Shown one piece after another: positions 36,669 to 47,573 of a stretch of DNA of 64,000 bases. A program made the translations under genes and the position numbers. Below the pieces are notes generated by a model, which worked only from the letters and a program-made list of their open reading frames with translations, was not told where the DNA came from and made no database searches. This stretch comes from Mortierella sp. BCC40632 (taxonomy: Eukaryota > Mortierellomycota > Mortierellomycetes > Mortierellales > Mortierellaceae), in the NCBI GenBank assembly GCA_011634665.1, contig WAEK01000006.1, positions 2,054,501 through 2,118,500 on the forward strand, in the 5' to 3' direction. The number at the start of each line of letters is the position of its first letter. The first letter of the stretch is position 1.

Positions 36669-38060
36669 TTAGCTTCGTTGCTTTTTGAAGCTGTCGTCAT
36701 CGCTGTTGTCATCGTCGTCAACAGAGCGCTTTCGAGCATTCTTGAGTCGGTCAATAAAATCTTCATGCTCTTGGGAGAAAATGTTGCCAAAATTGTTGTC
36801 GCCTATGTTGATCACGACCCGCTGAACACCACTCGTGTCCTTTGGGAGATCTGAAGGTGCCAGGAGTTTGTCACTCCACTTGGTAGGGTATGCAACAATC
36901 ATGCTGATGTAGACATTGTCAGGGCAGAACTTGCGGAAAGTCTTCACGTGCGCCTCAATTTTAGGTGCCGAGACTGTGCTGAGTGCTTCATTCTAGTCCC
37001 TCTCCGAAAAGTTGGACGACCCTTGATGCAGCTTCATCTGCACAAAAACAGGTACTAACCGAGCACCATCTATCCGAATGAAGAAAATCAAGTCTGGTCC
37101 CGACAGCTTGGACTTGGGGAAGAAAAATGGAGCGACAAGCATGTTGTTTCGAGTTGACTGATGGTTGACATGAGCGTCCATGAAATCCTCCATTGACATT
37201 GTCGCGTGAGTCGTGCCTTGCTCGAGTCTAGGCTCCCTCCACCCAACAATCTCCACCTTGCCGACGAGAGCTGGACACATGTCAGCGATAGGGGGTTCGT
37301 GTGGCCAATCCGATAGAGGTTGTTTGTTGAATGTCTCTGTCATGTCCTACTAACTCTCCCCCTACTATAGGATCGCGGGCAAGTATCCTCCATCGGCGGA
37401 TGGAGGAAGAGTTTGAGTTATACTTTCCGTAGTGCGCGAGCACTCGGAAAAAGATGAAGTTTATTATTCGAGCTAGAACATTAGTATAAAAGGGCGCGAT
37501 AGGCGCACCCTCTTTTTCGTCAGTCTGCAATAAATACCTTTCCTTGCCCTTACCTTCCTGTCTCTAAAGGAGAGTCCTGTATTTGTCCTTGACAGTCTCG
37601 CTAAAAACATTCATCATGAACCTCTCAAACACACATCTTTGATCAGAGGCTGTCGCTTTCACCATGCGTTTCCGGACCTCCTTCTTGAAGTGGGGATCTG
37701 TGGCCATGAATAGTTCTCCACAGCCTTGGAAACGAAGGGCTCGTCCAAAACGGTAGTGGCCTTGCCCGAGATGATTTTGATCCGACCAAACGCATGCTCC
37801 ACTAGCTGAGGGTCTACCTCCTTGAGGACAAGGTCATGACTCCCAAACATGCAACGTTGGTACATTAAGAGTCCTAGCATGCTCTCGATGGAGTCCGCAA
37901 GTCGATGTTTGTATTGGTTGTGTTTGTCGTGAAGACGCCTGATCTCGTAGCAAATGTTGCCTTTGATGTGTCGATTTGCCCAAGATACCAGCCTATCCTC
38001 AGCATCTTCGATGGTCTTCTTCCATGTACCAGGGTCATTGCATTCAATAATCCTTTCTAT
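36669..38060 (-). pseudogene. Broken Crinkler/RHS-type protein with PD-(D/E)XK nuclease end
   Basis: C-terminal half of a protein family known from Mucoromycota and oomycetes (Crinkler/retrotransposon-hot-spot-like), inferred from KGNICYEIRRLHDKHNQYKHR, LADSIESMLGLLMYQR, then GPDLIFFIRI followed by VFVQMKL. The last pair gives the D and QxK of a restriction-like nuclease core. Three breaks are seen reading leftward: a frameshift near 37707, a solo LTR at 37338-37594, and a TAG at 36993-36995 where Trp is expected; the frame is open again to the Lys/Asp-rich C-terminus. No N-terminal NTPase part is present; the fragment abuts the coiled-coil end of the tyrosine recombinase. Family assignment is from pattern memory and moderately sure. 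Confidence 0.7.
37338..37594 (+). mobile_element. Solo LTR (257 bp) with 5-bp target duplication GTCTC
   Basis: Begins TGTCATGTCC and ends CCTTGACA, giving TG...CA ends. It has TATAAAAG at 37485-37492 and AATAAA at 37529-37534, the order of an LTR promoter and polyadenylation signal. GTCTC lies directly on both sides. Removing the element and one GTCTC makes the surrounding minus-strand nuclease frame continuous. A second copy lies at 42205-42447. No reverse transcriptase is found nearby. Confidence 0.85.
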
Positions 38061-38109
38061 AAACAGAAAGACGATTAGGCTGCAGGTATTGAGTAAACTG
38101 AACATGAGA

Positions 38110-41100
38110 TCATTTTGATTTAAATTTGCCATTGTTGCCGCTATGCTTTGCTGACTCTGCTTATGCCCTTGTTCAAGGGACTGCCGTATTTCCTCATCTC
38201 GCCGCTGATTTTGTTCTGCTTCTTGCCTCCAATGCTGCTCTGTTTCGCGCTTGAAGGCCTGCTGCTCCTTTTGAATAGACGACAACTCTTGTTGAATAGA
38301 CAACAATGCAGCCTTGTGCTCAACACAACACTGCTGAACTACTCGCCTGAGGCTATGCATCGATTCCTCAGTGTGCTTGAAGGCCCGGATGCTCTCTGGT
38401 GGCCACTGTTGGGTCTCTATTGGTTCAGGTCGATTCAAGCACTCACGAACATCCTCTTGAAATTCTTTGAATGCTGAACTGTAGAAGACGTCTTTTGCAA
38501 TGGAGGATGACTCAGATCGTCAAATCGACATAGGTACTCTGCTGCATCCTGTAAAATGACCCGCCTCATTCGCACGAGCATAAGTAGGAAATGCTGTTGT
38601 TGGGTATACCGATTCATACTGTCTTGGCCACGGGCTTCTGCATTCAGATCTCTTAATGGCTGGATGTTGACAGAGTGATAAGGTACTTTGGTCTCGCTAA
38701 CTGTCTCTTCCATGGCTTCTTTGCATTTTCTGACCCATTCGCGACGCTCGACGGATCCCTCACTGAAAAGAGCCGTTTCAACGAATGGAAAGACTTGCGT
38801 CTGGAGTTCATTGCTTGAGTGCGCTTCACACCGCCGGAGGTGAAGTGGATGATCCATAAACCCTGCAAGCGCATAAGCTGCGTCAATTGGGTAGCTGTCA
38901 AGATACCGCTGGTGCATGCGTCCAGAGCCGGCAGACCAACGTCCAGCGACTTGGATGTTATGTGCTGAGACGCCCATCTTCTGAGCCTCCAGAGCCCCGT
39001 TATGCCGTCCACCATGAGTAACGTTACTGAGGTTGAGTCCTTGACGAAGGTATGCTTTCTTGACTATGTCATGGTGCACCTGGTACAGAATCGGCTGAGC
39101 AATGTCCGGTCCTGAGTGGACCAAGACAAATTTATGGAAACTTGCATCCATAAAATTTGGTACGTCCTCCGGATGCTAGTCCGCCACAGTGAAGATAATT
39201 CCTGGTTATTGCCATCTCGAGCATTATGCAGACAGCACCTAGCAATTGACAAAAGACACACAATAGCCTACCTTCCACCTCTCAAAGAGGTAAAACGCAA
39301 GTGAGCCAATACTGCATCGACGGACGTCGATGTGGCGCAATGCTACGCCGTACTGAACATTCCCGTCTTTGTTGGTCTTTCCTTGATTCATCGTGAATGT
39401 CAGAGCGTGTACGACTTGGGTTCCGCCCGGTTTGTTGGGTACGATCGGCATAAGGAAGTTGCCCATCAAAGCGTTCCTGAGGTCTTCATCTCGTAACATC
39501 ATGCTGTGCCTAATGGCCAAGCCTAGATGGTTCCTCATGGTCAACAACAGAGATGTATCCTCTATATTCTCCCAAGCATCAAGGAGAAGTTGGATGTGCT
39601 GCTTCGTGTCGTATGAAAGAGCAAAGATAGAATTGAGGAGCGCCTTACTCGAGTCGAGAAATGAGCCTGTAACGAGCTGTTAATGATATTGGTCAATCAT
39701 TTCCCTGGTTTTATCAACTACTCCCAATTTGACTGTGTTGGAATTGTTGCGGCGTTGTCGTTGTAGGTCGTACAGTTTGATGACTGCCTTCAAAGCCTGC
39801 TCCATGGTTGTTTTTCCACACGGCACATCCAATGCTTTGCGACCAAGTCTATCCTCTCTCACATTCCTAAGTACTGTTTGAATACAAGCAAAGGTTGAGT
39901 CAGCATGTAAGACTAGCAGGTGGTATTAAGCAGTAAGCAGTACCCGCACAATTCATACATGCAGCTAGGTCGACCGTGCGTATGGCCCTTGTATTCTTTT
40001 TGCTTCTTCCGCTAGAGACAGTCTGTTCACTGAGTAGTGGTATGTCGGCTGGCATCGCGCTCTCATTTAAATAAAGAGGTTCATTGGCGTAAAACTTTTT
40101 TGGATAGAAATGCTTGACTTTTGTTCTCCTGAACATGCATTGAGTGAAGAAGCGGATGGTCTTGTCGTCGTACACCTCGTATCGCTTCTGCTCTTCATGT
40201 GAGTATTTCAGATCGCAGAATTGCTAAAGGTGTGAAAGAAAATTACAATTGTAAGAACCCAATCACTCTTGCCTGTACCAAAAGTCACCTTGATCCAGAA
40301 GTTTTGAAGATACTTTGAAGACGCTCAGGTATGACATGTATGTTGTCTTTGTTGCTTCCGTGATTTTCAACGTGGTGGCTAATACAGCTGATCGTGCAGC
40401 AGCAAGTTCCTGCTGAGATATGTCATCATGCTCTGGGGTACTTGAGATGGCTGCATCTTCTCCATCCTTAATATCTATGAAATCCCATGCCATATACATG
40501 AATAGGTCCTCGGATGACATAGTATGGTTCAAGCGCTTGTCTGACTGCAGAAGCACAGCATCACCATCGATGGGAATGTCGCTAGGCATCGCAGCTCCTT
40601 CGACGGGCTGAAGTGAATTTTCGTCAACAGAATGGGGTTCATTTTCTAGCGCAAGCTGAGGTGCAGCTATTGAAACAGTTGAGATAGGTGCAGCCTTTCT
40701 GGAATTGCGTCCTTGTCTTCTCGGAATACCAAGATTCAAAACCATCTGAACTCCTATGAACCATTCGAGTGGGTTAAGATGAGTAGCTGACTCCGCAACT
40801 GAGATACTACTAGTGTCTACAATAGAGCTACACTGTACCTTGTCCATTCGTTCCAGTGATAATCGTACTATTTTGCTTCCTTCTTCTTTGTGCCTCAGCT
40901 GTTGGGCTTCGGGCAGCCCTGGATGAAGATAGCGAACTCTCGGTGTCCAAGGTTGCAGAATGAGAGAAACTCTGTCTATCCATCGCCTCGGCAGGAGAAA
41001 TAGGCGAAGGAGCGATTGGTTGAGGAGCTGGGGAGGGAGCAGGTGGAGAAGGAGCAGGTGGAGAAGGAATAGGTGGCGAAGGAGCAGGTGGAGAGGTAGA

Positions 41101-41307
41101 AGATGCTAGGGTAAGAAGCGAGATCACTGCTTCCGACTCAGTGCCAGGCGGCAGCGTCTCACTTGGGCATCCATCTGCTAATTCGGGTAGTGACGGCGAT
41201 GATGGTGATGACAGTGAATGGAGAGGTGATTGTGGGTTCTTTTTTCTCTTAACTCGCTCAATCTGAGAGCCTCGTTTCCTTGGCTTTGAACCAAGTTCCT
41301 GATGCAC
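38110..41307 (-). mobile_element. Crypton-like tyrosine recombinase element
   Basis: Minus-strand segments read in order: Pro/Ser-rich N-terminus (41307-40828); core-binding part with KITEATKTTYMSYLSVF (40847-40263); 40175-39900; 39862-39680; catalytic domain with RHSMMLRDEDLRNALMG, NQGKTNKDGNVQYGVALRH and SIGSLAFYLFERW (39547-39240); then THGGRHNGA (the HxxR), AGRW and QRYLD (nucleophile Tyr) in 39151-38435; then a Gln/Glu-rich coiled coil (to about 38110). The R, HxxR, W and Y residues are all present. No reverse transcriptase or DDE domain is seen, so a Crypton (Ndc10/GCR1-related recombinase) fits best. Junctions between segments are not all clean, one seems to need a GC donor, so activity is uncertain. 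Confidence 0.72.
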
Positions 41308-41854
41308 AGTACTGCTGCTTGTATGTGATCTTGTCCGTGAAGACGATGGTTGCCTAGCCTTCAGTTCAGATCAGATCAGATGGTGGTTAAACACTACGCC
41401 GCAAGTGTTGAAACTACATGGAGAAAAGATCATTCCTATTCTTTACCCAAGCCTTCAATCGTGTCACTGGCATGGCTACGGTATATCTCTATGGTGTAGC
41501 TAGGTTTTGTTTAGGAGTGGATGGAAGATGTCTACCGGATGAGAGTGATGATCAGCGAAGATCAATTTTGCCATCTTTTGCGAAAGAGGTGAGAGTGTCC
41601 TTAATTCAACGGTAAAAAGATACCATCCGACTCTGAGATTTCTAATACGTTACTTCAATCGCGTTGAACCTCATGCTCCCCGACGATTGTGCTCCTGCTT
41701 TGGTTGACTGTGCTCCCACTACACCCCCCGACGACGATGCCTATTTGGATAAGGGGCTCAAAAGGCTGAAAGATCTTCTAAGCGCATTTACTACACTACA
41801 GTATCCTTTCGTTTTGGGATCCTGACAGATGTGCGCCAGCTCGTACCTACGGGT
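41308..41854. other. Spacer between two head-to-head recombinase copies
   Basis: No supported gene. Short frames only. It would have to hold the 5' ends of both the minus-strand recombinase and the plus-strand relic. Confidence 0.4.
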
Positions 41855-42204
41855 CGCATTACGAATATTAACCGACTCTTGAGGTTCATAGGAGTTCAGA
41901 TGATCTTGCGTTTCGATAGCGTTCCAAGAAGACGAGCACTTTACCTCAGTAGAAGACCTGTGCCCATTGCCACTTCTACAAGCAACCGGGCGATTGAAGC
42001 ATGATATCACCCGGTGGTTTTCTCATGTACATGACGCGGGATTTCATTGAAGAATGCAACGAAGGGGATGCTGTAACCAATCCCAGAGACTTCGGTACTG
42101 GAGAACAGTCATACACTTCAACAAGAACTCGAGGCAGTGCGGTCATATGTGTTGACCACAACGCTGAAAGTTACTGGGGCAACAAAGACAATGTCATACC
42201 AAAG
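41855..42204 (+). pseudogene. Relic of a second recombinase copy, N-terminal part
   Basis: Frames on the plus strand match the minus-strand element: FIGVQMIL against FIGVQMVL, LMYMTRDFIEE against FMYMAWDFIDI, and TTLKVTGATKT against TTLKITEATKT. Several frame changes separate these blocks. The homology ends at the LTR starting at 42205. Confidence 0.7.
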
Positions 42205-42447
42205 TGTCATGTTCTAATGCCTCTTCCTCTATAGGAAATGTGGGCAACTATCCGCCCCAGCGGATAGAGGGGAGTTTCCCAGAGATACTTTCCGAACGGG
42301 ACGCCTTCGGAAAGTGCTGTTTTTTATTTTTCTATAGTATAAAAGATCGCGCGGGACGTGCCCTCTTCTAGATCGGCCTGCAATAAAGTATTATCCTTGT
42401 CTTTACCCTGTCCCCTCTTACCTTCCTTCCCTGCTTTGTCCTTGACA
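42205..42447 (+). mobile_element. Second solo LTR (243 bp), no matching target duplication
   Basis: Aligned by eye with 37338-37594: TGTCATGT start, GGGCAA, ACTTTCCG, TATAAAAG (42338-42345), GCAATAAA, TTGTCCTTGACA end. Same orientation as the first LTR. Flanks are CAAAG on the left and TCTCG on the right, so no duplication is seen. Confidence 0.75.
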
Positions 42448-42540
42448 TCTCGTTTGTATGAGGCGAGTCATCTTGCAAGATATTCATGTCGGTTTGATGA
42501 TCTGAGCCAAAAGAGATCCAAGAGTGACCACCGGAGAGTA
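42448..42540 (+). pseudogene. Relic of a second recombinase copy, C-terminal part
   Basis: Directly after the LTR the plus strand reads ARYSCRFDDLS against AEYLCRFDDLS of the minus-strand copy, with base-level similarity starting at CTCGT right at the LTR edge. The middle of the gene, including the catalytic domain, is missing between the two relic parts. Confidence 0.65.
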
Positions 42541-43534
42541 CTTAAGTCTTTAAACATACCGAAGAGTCTTTGCATAGTTTTCAACGGGTGGTTCAGCAGA
42601 GTCGTACAGAGCATAGTGCTACACTGTAAACTATTCTACAGGAACAACAGCACTAGGAAGGAGGTAGGGCAGCATCGGAAACGAGAGGAGAGAGATCGTA
42701 GAACAAAGGCTCAGGCAAGGTCGACTAGAAACAGCGGCGATAGTCAGGCACGGAATGGCATACTTTCAACAAAGCCTCACGATGATGAAAAGAACAAAGG
42801 TCATGATGTTGTTATCTCAGGCCTATCCAGGAGACTTTCCACCCCCATCCGCGCCCCATCCAATAACACTCTGCCAGCCATTATGCATAGTTCATCACCT
42901 AGTGCATTGGAGAAAAAACAGAACCATTGCTTCTCTCAGGTTCGTCCGCAATTATGGGTCCTAACATCTCAAAGTCATCCCAATTCCCTCGCCCCCCCTC
43001 TCCAACCTTCTCTTTCTCAGCCTAATTTTCTTCAGCCACCCTCCCAACTTCTACAGTTCCAGCAATCACAGCAGCCCTCGAGGCCAAGAGCTCTTCTTAA
43101 TCAGTGGATCTGGCGAATCAAAGAAGGTAGAGTCAGGGTCCTAGATGGTTGGAAGGATCACCAAACCCTCCTTGAAGATTAGAGTGACGACATCAAGAAA
43201 TCAAAGACGCAATGGAACAGAGTAGTGACTGTGAAGGAGATTACTCGCATGGTCGGAGAGGACCATGTGATCGAGAGTGAAAGGGGTTCTTTAAGAAAGA
43301 AGAAAACAAGCGATGGATGAATAAACATAGAGGTGTTGGTGTGCACGAATAGAAAAAGCGTAGGCATGTTCACCCCCCTTTCCCAGAACCTGCAGCCTTA
43401 ACATAAAATCAGAGAAAGCCCAACGAGAGCAGCCGAGCTCTCTGAGAAGGCATTGCCTCTCTTTTCGAGCCTCAAGTCGTTGGCTTTTATTTTTTTCTCC
43501 AGGTCAAGTCACACCAGTGCCAGAAGGCTGTGTC

Positions 43535-43566
<32 letters not shown>

Positions 43567-44132
43567 CTCTGTCTCTTGATGGCTCACTCTCGCTTTCTTG
43601 CTCGCTCCTCCACAAGTGCCGTCTTTTCCATTTACTTGCTTTGGCAGGGTATACTGGACCAGACGAGAGGCATGCGAGATTGCCGAGAGGTATGATAGCG
43701 ACTTTTATTTGATTATCTCTATCCCTGTCTGTCTGTCTGTCTGTCTGTCTGTCTCCTCCTCTACCTCCTCTGCCCCTCTGCCCTTACCTACACCTAGACT
43801 TAGTCTCGAGATGGGGAAGAGAGTAGGACATCTTCCTTTCTCTCGGTCTCGGGATCATTGACTCTTTGACCCGGCTCTCTTGCACACCACTCCCTCCTTG
43901 CTACAGCTTCGTTTACTCATCTTTCCCTCGCTCAATCCACTCCATCTATCATTTTACATATTGGAGGGATACGGTGAAAGGAGTGTTTTTAGTGCCACTG
44001 CCAAGTTGAGTAGCCGTCGCCGAAATCATGTCCAGAGTCTATGCTTCCAATGCAGGAATGGACATAGACAGACTCAATATAGCATTCTGGATAAGAGTGG
44101 AGTTGTGGGCAACTGCAGGTCACAGAAAGGGG
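42541..44132. other. Gene-poor stretch after the transposon nest
   Basis: An open frame continues to 43182 with Gln/Pro/Ser-rich sequence but no motif. Microsatellites lie at 43538-43565 (CT then GT) and 43726-43752 (CTGT). No gene is called. Confidence 0.45.
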
Positions 44133-44655
44133 AGAGAGAGAGGAAGAGAGAGGCATTGGATACGTTATGGATTGCCATGCGCCAACCTTTTCCTATTACG
44201 CTAGACAAGGACACAGTATCCTTTTACTGCAGAGGCATCCGATCATCACCCTGTGAACCTTTCCATAACCCCTTGCACATCACAATTGCGTTAAAAGGCA
44301 GCCTCCCTTCGTTCGGCGGTATTTCATTTTGAAGGGTCATGACACGATGTCGAGAGTGTTCCTGAGATAGGCGCAATCATCCCCTGTTTTACAAGCATGG
44401 AACCAGCGCATGACTCTATGGTTGAGGTTTAGTTCTATAGACAAACAACGCCCAGCACCCAACCCCCAACGCCGACTAAACCACTTGCTTTCCCCTACCA
44501 CGCAACCTACGCCTCTACCTTCACTCCCGCTTGATCCGGGATCTGGACAACCTGTGATGTGCAAATATCCGACTTGGAAACACTCGAGAACAACCTGTGA
44601 GCTGAAGCACTTAGATGGAACTTTTTAGCACATTGCCAACTCAATAACTCATCAC
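44133..44655 (+). repeat. Duplicated upstream region (copy 2)
   Basis: Counterpart of 29632-30173, more diverged, with small insertions and deletions. It precedes the pseudogene in the same order and spacing. Confidence 0.75.
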
Positions 44656-44670
44656 CAACTCTCAAGAGGA

Positions 44671-46520
44671 GACTGCGATTGTACTATCTTCTGTTCTTCG
44701 CACTAGCTCTATCGAGTGTCGTCCTGGCAGACACAGGGCCCAGTGGCAACCTCTCGATTGATCTACTTTCCGATGACAATTCTCCTTCACTGAGTTTACT
44801 CCCTGACCTTGATGGCGAAGGTTTTGGATCTCTTGATACTGAAGCAGAGTATGGCCCAAACGAGCTTTGGTTCAAGAAGAAACACCACCACATTCATGGG
44901 AATCACCACCACAAGCATAGGAATACCACAAACACAAGAAAAATCATCATAGGTAATGTAAAAGATCACGCCTTGTCACTATCACAGATGTCATCAACGG
45001 CAGAACCTACACCCGCACCCTCACCAATGGTGGCGGAACAACGATCAGCAAGAGATGTGACAACAGATGTATGATTACAGACACCGTTGACGGATCCACA
45101 TACACGCGCACAGTCACCAATGGTGGTGGTACTTCTATCCCATGCTCCAAGGCTGGCAGGCTGACCATCACTGACACAGCGGGAGGCTCAACCTACACAC
45201 GGGTGGTGACCAACGGCCAACAGGCTTCGTACTCTTGCCCAAGAACTGTTGTGATAACCGACACAGCTGGAGGTTCGACCTACACGCGTGTTGTGACTAA
45301 TGGTCAGACTACATCCTATGTATGTCCCACAGGGTAGTGATGACCGACACAGCTGGAGGCACGACTTACACACGTACGGTCACCAATGGCGGCGGTACCT
45401 CAATTCCTTGCCCAGGCGCAGTGACTAATACCGACACCATCAACGGTCAGACATAGACTAGGACTGTCAATAATGGCGCCAGTACATCGGTCAGTACAGT
45501 GTGTCCTGCAGGAGGCACTGTAGTCATCACCGATACTATTGGAGGCTCTACCTACACTCGTACCGTACGGCCACCAATGGCAGAGGTATATCGACTCCAT
45601 GCCCGACTCAACCTACCACTACTACCACTATCACCATCCCAAATCCTTGTCTGTATTCTTCCAGTGGTTCGTTCTGTGGTAAGGTCATGCCGATTGGCTG
45701 CAGAAGCCCTCTCGTGGAGCCTGTCTTAGACAAGGTCTGCGACCTTAACCGTTGTCAGTAACAGACCAACAACTCTGCGATCAGTCTTGCTGATTGCTCG
45801 TTCCGTGTCCAATTTGGTGTCTATTAGGAGTAGATGATGGATCGGTCTACTATATTGACGCTGCGAACTCTTTCCAAGCACGCAGATTGTATGATGTCAA
45901 AACACCAGTGACCATCTGGTCCATTGCTGTCAATCGGAATGAAACAGAGATGAAGGCTAGTGGAACTCTAGTCTACAAAGGTCAGCTGAACAATTTCTGA
46001 GATCGCCAACCACTTCTTGCGTATGGCTCTGTTCAGGATGGGATGTTTATCTATGGTGGAGCCAATGGATCAGGCAGGATGAGTGTACATGCCCCCAACT
46101 CAACATCCATAATGGAATACATGTTTCCCAATCTCGCCTCAAACTCCGCACCCTTCTACACTAACTACTACACCTGTATTCTGGACATTGCACTCGATGG
46201 TGATGATTACGCGTGGATTATTGACTCCAAGGGCAACATTTCCATTTCAGTGAACCCCCAGACTACAATTTGGGGTGGGCCAGTGAAATTTATCGGCAAG
46301 ATCCGTAATCTCCCAGCTGGATTTACCTATGTCTGGGGTATTGCTTTCGATTCTCTATTATGGGAGTGCAGGCGGTGGCGCAAATTATGGTTGGATAATC
46401 CTTGCTCATGTAAGTGACCCACTTAATTCTCCCTTGGTGTTCAATAACAACGTCAACTCTATTGGAGATTTGGCTTCTCGTGTCTATCCGAAGATAAATG
46501 CTGCCAGACTTGGAGCCTAA
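44671..46520 (+). pseudogene. Secreted repeat-family pseudogene, about 7 units
   Basis: Same layout as the 30174 gene: signal peptide-like LALSSVVLADTG, LWFKKK with a His-rich stretch, about seven repeat units, short Thr linker, Cys module (SSSGSFCGKVMPIGC) and C-terminal domain (DIALDGDDYAWIIDSKGN). The start ATG is lost (GAGACTGCG where the paralogue has GAGAATGCG). The His cluster ends in a frameshift. A deletion shifts the frame near 45333 (CACAGGGTAG against AGAGGCGTAG). TAG at 45454-45456, TAA at 45760-45762 and TGA near 45998 are further breaks. It cannot make the family protein. Units at 44990-45340 are almost identical to 30497-30850 of the live gene, while flanking parts are more diverged. 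Confidence 0.92.
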
Positions 46521-46711
46521 ATCCGAGAAGACTGATCAAAATTTTGAAGCGTTCCTTTAGATAGTAGAGTAGCACCATCTAAATAATAAAGACATGTTGC
46601 ATATCTGTCAGTGTAATTGCGACTATCGGAACCAAGGGAGTTGTTTTCTAATGTTATTGAACATGTCAATGGTCAAGTCATTCCAAACGAGAACTGCACA
46701 CTCTTTTACAG

Positions 46712-47086
46712 CTATATTTTAAAATTTTGCTTTTCGATCCATTTGACGAGTGGATAGGTGGTTTTTTCAACCATCGATCCTTCAAAGTCCCAAGTCAACA
46801 CCCATCTGCTTGGCATGATATTTTGTGTCCCTGGTAAAGTTGGAAGAGACCTATAGTAAAAGCACTCCTCAAATTCTCTATCTTGCGAATCTACCCAAAT
46901 ATTTTCTTGCGTTCGGTGCTGAACACTACACCATTTCCTCCGTTTTCTATGACCACTTGTTTCTACTTTATCCGTTTTGAGCTTTGACACATAATCAAAA
47001 TGCGAAGGAGAAAGTTTGGCGAAAGTAATAAAGCTCTGAGAAGATATTGACGAACTTCTAGAGGTGGTAGAAATTATCAGCTCCAT
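46712..47086 (-). other. Doubtful 124-codon ORF, probably an element remnant
   Basis: Starts ATG (MELIISTTSRSSS) and holds WCSVQHRT and NIMPSRWVLTWDFEG. The latter faintly recalls the start of a copia reverse transcriptase, but this is weak. Part of it (46900-47050) matches 53325-53460, where the frame is broken by a stop, so it is a dispersed repeat. Confidence 0.3.
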
Positions 47087-47124
47087 TTTTTTTTTATTGA
47101 AGGGAGGGGGGAGGGCTAGGCAAG

Positions 47125-47315
47125 ATGGGCATACATGGTCCCGATTCAGCAGTTGCCACGAAAAACATCAATCTTGCCACAGACACCGAGACCTTCTGCT
47201 CAGTTCTGGACATTGCACTCAATGGTGATGATTACACTTAATGATTCCTTGGTGTATGGTAACTGCGTCATCTCCATTATAGATTTGGAAGGTGAATACT
47301 GTCCTTTAGACAATC
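47125..47315 (+). pseudogene. Deleted relic of the repeat-family C-terminal domain
   Basis: The bases follow the C-terminal coding part of the family: the HAPNST-like segment, CTTGCCACAGACACC, GACATTGCACTCAATGGTGATGATTAC, then a jump to TCCTTGGTGTATGG and ATAGATTTGG. Nearly 200 bases between these two parts are missing. No open frame. Confidence 0.7.
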
Positions 47316-47573
47316 AATCTCCATCTGACCTCCAGGGCCTCATTACCGCGATAGCTTTAAAAATCCCTATCTTGCAAATCGTATAGACTTTCAACTACGG
47401 CGGAAAGCGTTGATGGTTTTATTCGTCTAGTCTCTGCAAAAAGTAGGCAGGTGCAGCAAGTCTACTCATTGTTAACAATTCCGTGAGCGTAGTTGAGGGT
47501 GTCGAGAGTAAGAGAGCGCTGTCGTGATTATGTGAGGAAATGAGCAACTCCATAGTACTCCGTTTGCTCTCGT

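Noticed and set aside
37338..42447. The two LTRs as ends of one retrotransposon around the recombinase
   Set aside because: The first LTR has its own target duplication and interrupts another gene, the recombinase runs opposite to the LTR signals, and no reverse transcriptase lies between. A DIRS/Ngaro reading was rejected for the same lack of reverse transcriptase.
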